A stretch of 14,601 bases of DNA. Source: an uncultured Spirochaetaceae bacterium. GTDB lineage: Bacteria > Spirochaetota > Spirochaetia > Treponematales > UBA12059. Below are positions 13,724-14,601 of this stretch, piece after piece. The stretch spans positions 1 to 14,601 of the forward strand of contig CALKWG010000102.1 of NCBI GenBank assembly GCA_938004315.1. The letters are read 5' to 3'. The translations under genes and the position numbers were made by a program. Each line of letters opens with the position of its first letter. The stretch's first letter is position 1. A model generated the notes under the pieces. The model ran no database searches and had not been told where the DNA came from. It was given only the letters and a program-made list of their open reading frames with translations.

Positions 13724-14550
13724 GGGCGCGGCTTCAGGCCGCGCCCGGGCTCCGCCTTAAGGGGATCCTCAGGCCAGTAATGCTTGGGGTAGCGGCTTTG
13801 TAAGCCGGCCCTGAGCTCGCGGTAGGCGCCGCCCCAGAAGCTCCTGAGGTCGGCGCTACGCTGAAGGGGGCGGTCCGCCGGGCTTAGAAGCTCCAGGACC
13901 AGCGGGCGGCCGCAGACGATCGGCGAGTCGAGCAGGCCGAAGGCTTCTTGTATGCGCAGGGCGAGGGAGGCGTCGCCGGCCTCGGGGTAGGCTATGCGCC
14001 TGCGCCGTCCGCCCGGCGTCACGAGGAAGGCCGGCGCGTCCCTATCGAGGAGCCGGGATGAGCCGGGGCCGGCTCCGAGATTCTCGTCGTCCAGCGCATC
14101 CGCGAGGGCCAGCCTGAGCGCGGCGGCGTCCAGGATCGGACCTCCCGACGCGTCCAGATAGGGTAGGAGCGGGGAGGCCGGCCCGGAGAGCAAGGGCCCC
14201 GGCGTCGCCTCGGCCCAAAGCTCCGGCTTCGCCAGGCGCAGCGCTCCGGCGCGGTGGGCGTAGCGTACCCGCGCGACGACGGCCAGGGCCTCCTCGTCCC
14301 AGGGTAGCCACGACGAGCCTTCAGCATTCAGGCGGCGCAGCGCCGCGGCCTCAAGCTCGTCGCGCGTCGGCTGCCTCGACGAGCCCTCTTTTATGACGAA
14401 ACGCCCGGCGAGGCGGCGCGAGCGGATGCGGGGGCTAAGGCCCTTCCACGAGAACGTCTCTTCGCTTCGGGCGCTCCGCCCTAAGGCCGCGAGCGCAGCG
14501 CCTTCCGACACCGGAGCGGAGCGGTAGATCGTACCCAAGCCCGCGCCGGC
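13720..14550 (-). CDS. hrpB: ATP-dependent helicase HrpB, C-terminal part (5' truncated)
   Basis: C-terminal 276 residues of the DExH-box RNA helicase-like protein HrpB, normally over 800 residues long. What remains is the HrpB-specific C-terminal region: WLPWDEEAL and ALRLAKPELWAE in the middle, RRRIAYPEAGDASLALRIQEAFGL and LVLELLSPADRPLQRSADLRSFWGGAYRELRAGLQSRYPKHYWPEDP at the end. The LLSP-RP-Q--DL--FW and RYPKH-WP-DP patterns are the signature of this family. The helicase core and its Walker motifs would lie beyond the contig end. The frame is open up to 14550, where adapter sequence begins, so the TTG at 14536-14538 is an internal Leu codon, not the start. The cellular role of HrpB is poorly known; the gene is common and single-copy in many Proteobacteria and spirochaetes. 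Confidence 0.92.
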   Translation of the reverse strand, partial: AGAGLGTIYRSAPVSEGAALAALGRSARSEETFSWKGLSPRIRSRRLAGRFVIKEGSSRQPTRDELEAAALRRLNAEGSSWLPWDEEALAVVARVRYAHRAGALRLAKPELWAEATPGPLLSGPASPLLPYLDASGGPILDAAALRLALADALDDENLGAGPGSSRLLDRDAPAFLVTPGGRRRRIAYPEAGDASLALRIQEAFGLLDSPIVCGRPLVLELLSPADRPLQRSADLRSFWGGAYRELRAGLQSRYPKHYWPEDPLKAEPGRGLKPRP

Positions 14551-14601
14551 AGATCGGAAGAGCGTCGTGTAGGGAAAGAGTGTAGATATAGGTGGTCGCC
14601 G
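14551..14601. other. Illumina TruSeq adapter sequence (artefact)
   Basis: From AGATCGGAAGAGC at 14551 to GGTGGTCGCCG at 14601, the sequence follows the reverse complement of the Illumina TruSeq universal adapter as I know it, with two differences (A instead of C at 14588 and 14590). It is not genomic and should be trimmed. It interrupts the hrpB frame and marks the true end of the assembled contig. Confidence 0.96.

Noticed and set aside
14536..14538. TTG as the start of the final minus-strand gene
   Set aside because: The frame stays open to the adapter boundary at 14550, and the HrpB C-terminal region needs several hundred upstream residues. The gene is truncated, not short.
1..14601. CRISPR arrays, tRNA or rRNA genes, insertion sequences, phage genes
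   Set aside because: I looked on both strands and saw no regularly spaced repeats, cloverleaf-type sequences or transposase motifs.

Overview
The window looks like one end-to-end contig from a GC-rich bacterium (roughly two thirds G+C by eye). The likeliest host is a spirochaete or a similar diderm. Pointers are the 7TMR-DISM receptor fused to a SpoIIE-type phosphatase, a sugar-type binding protein whose signal peptide ends in Ala-Ala-Gly-Ser without a lipobox Cys, a lipoprotein glycerophosphodiesterase and an ABC uptake operon without its own ATPase. This assignment is inference; there is no rRNA or marker gene to settle it. No tRNA, CRISPR array, insertion sequence or phage gene was seen, and no gene-free stretch exceeds 300 bases.

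Layout. (1) 1-2558, plus strand: the 3' part of a three-gene ABC-2 exporter operon, with an ATPase truncated by the window edge and two DUF990-type permeases, closed by a strong intrinsic terminator at 2581-2613. (2) 2624-6836, plus strand: a promoter, a 5' leader with a perfect hairpin, then permease, permease, binding protein and glycerophosphodiester phosphodiesterase. This resembles the Ugp system for glycerol-3-phosphate and glycerophosphodiesters, but the ATPase is absent and the phosphodiesterase carries an export signal. (3) 6920-8270, plus strand: an MFS transporter with its own promoter. (4) 8292-11414, minus strand: a small membrane-anchored DUF4359 protein, a DUF1846 (UPF0371) protein and, tightly coupled to the latter, a second, FucP-like MFS transporter. 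(5) 11415-11572: a divergent intergenic region with a perfect 24-bp palindrome. (6) 11573-13708, plus strand: the 7TMR-DISM/SpoIIE sensor phosphatase. (7) 13720-14550, minus strand: the C-terminal part of the helicase HrpB, cut off at the contig end.

The last 51 bases (14551-14601) are not genomic: they match the Illumina TruSeq adapter with two mismatches. The true contig therefore ends at 14550, inside hrpB.

I did not find a clearly new multi-gene system. The points most worth following are the 24-bp palindrome between the sensor phosphatase and the DUF4359 gene, the DUF1846-MFS coupling, the Ugp-like operon with an exported phosphodiesterase, and the matching inverted repeats that hold the stop codons at both convergent gene junctions.
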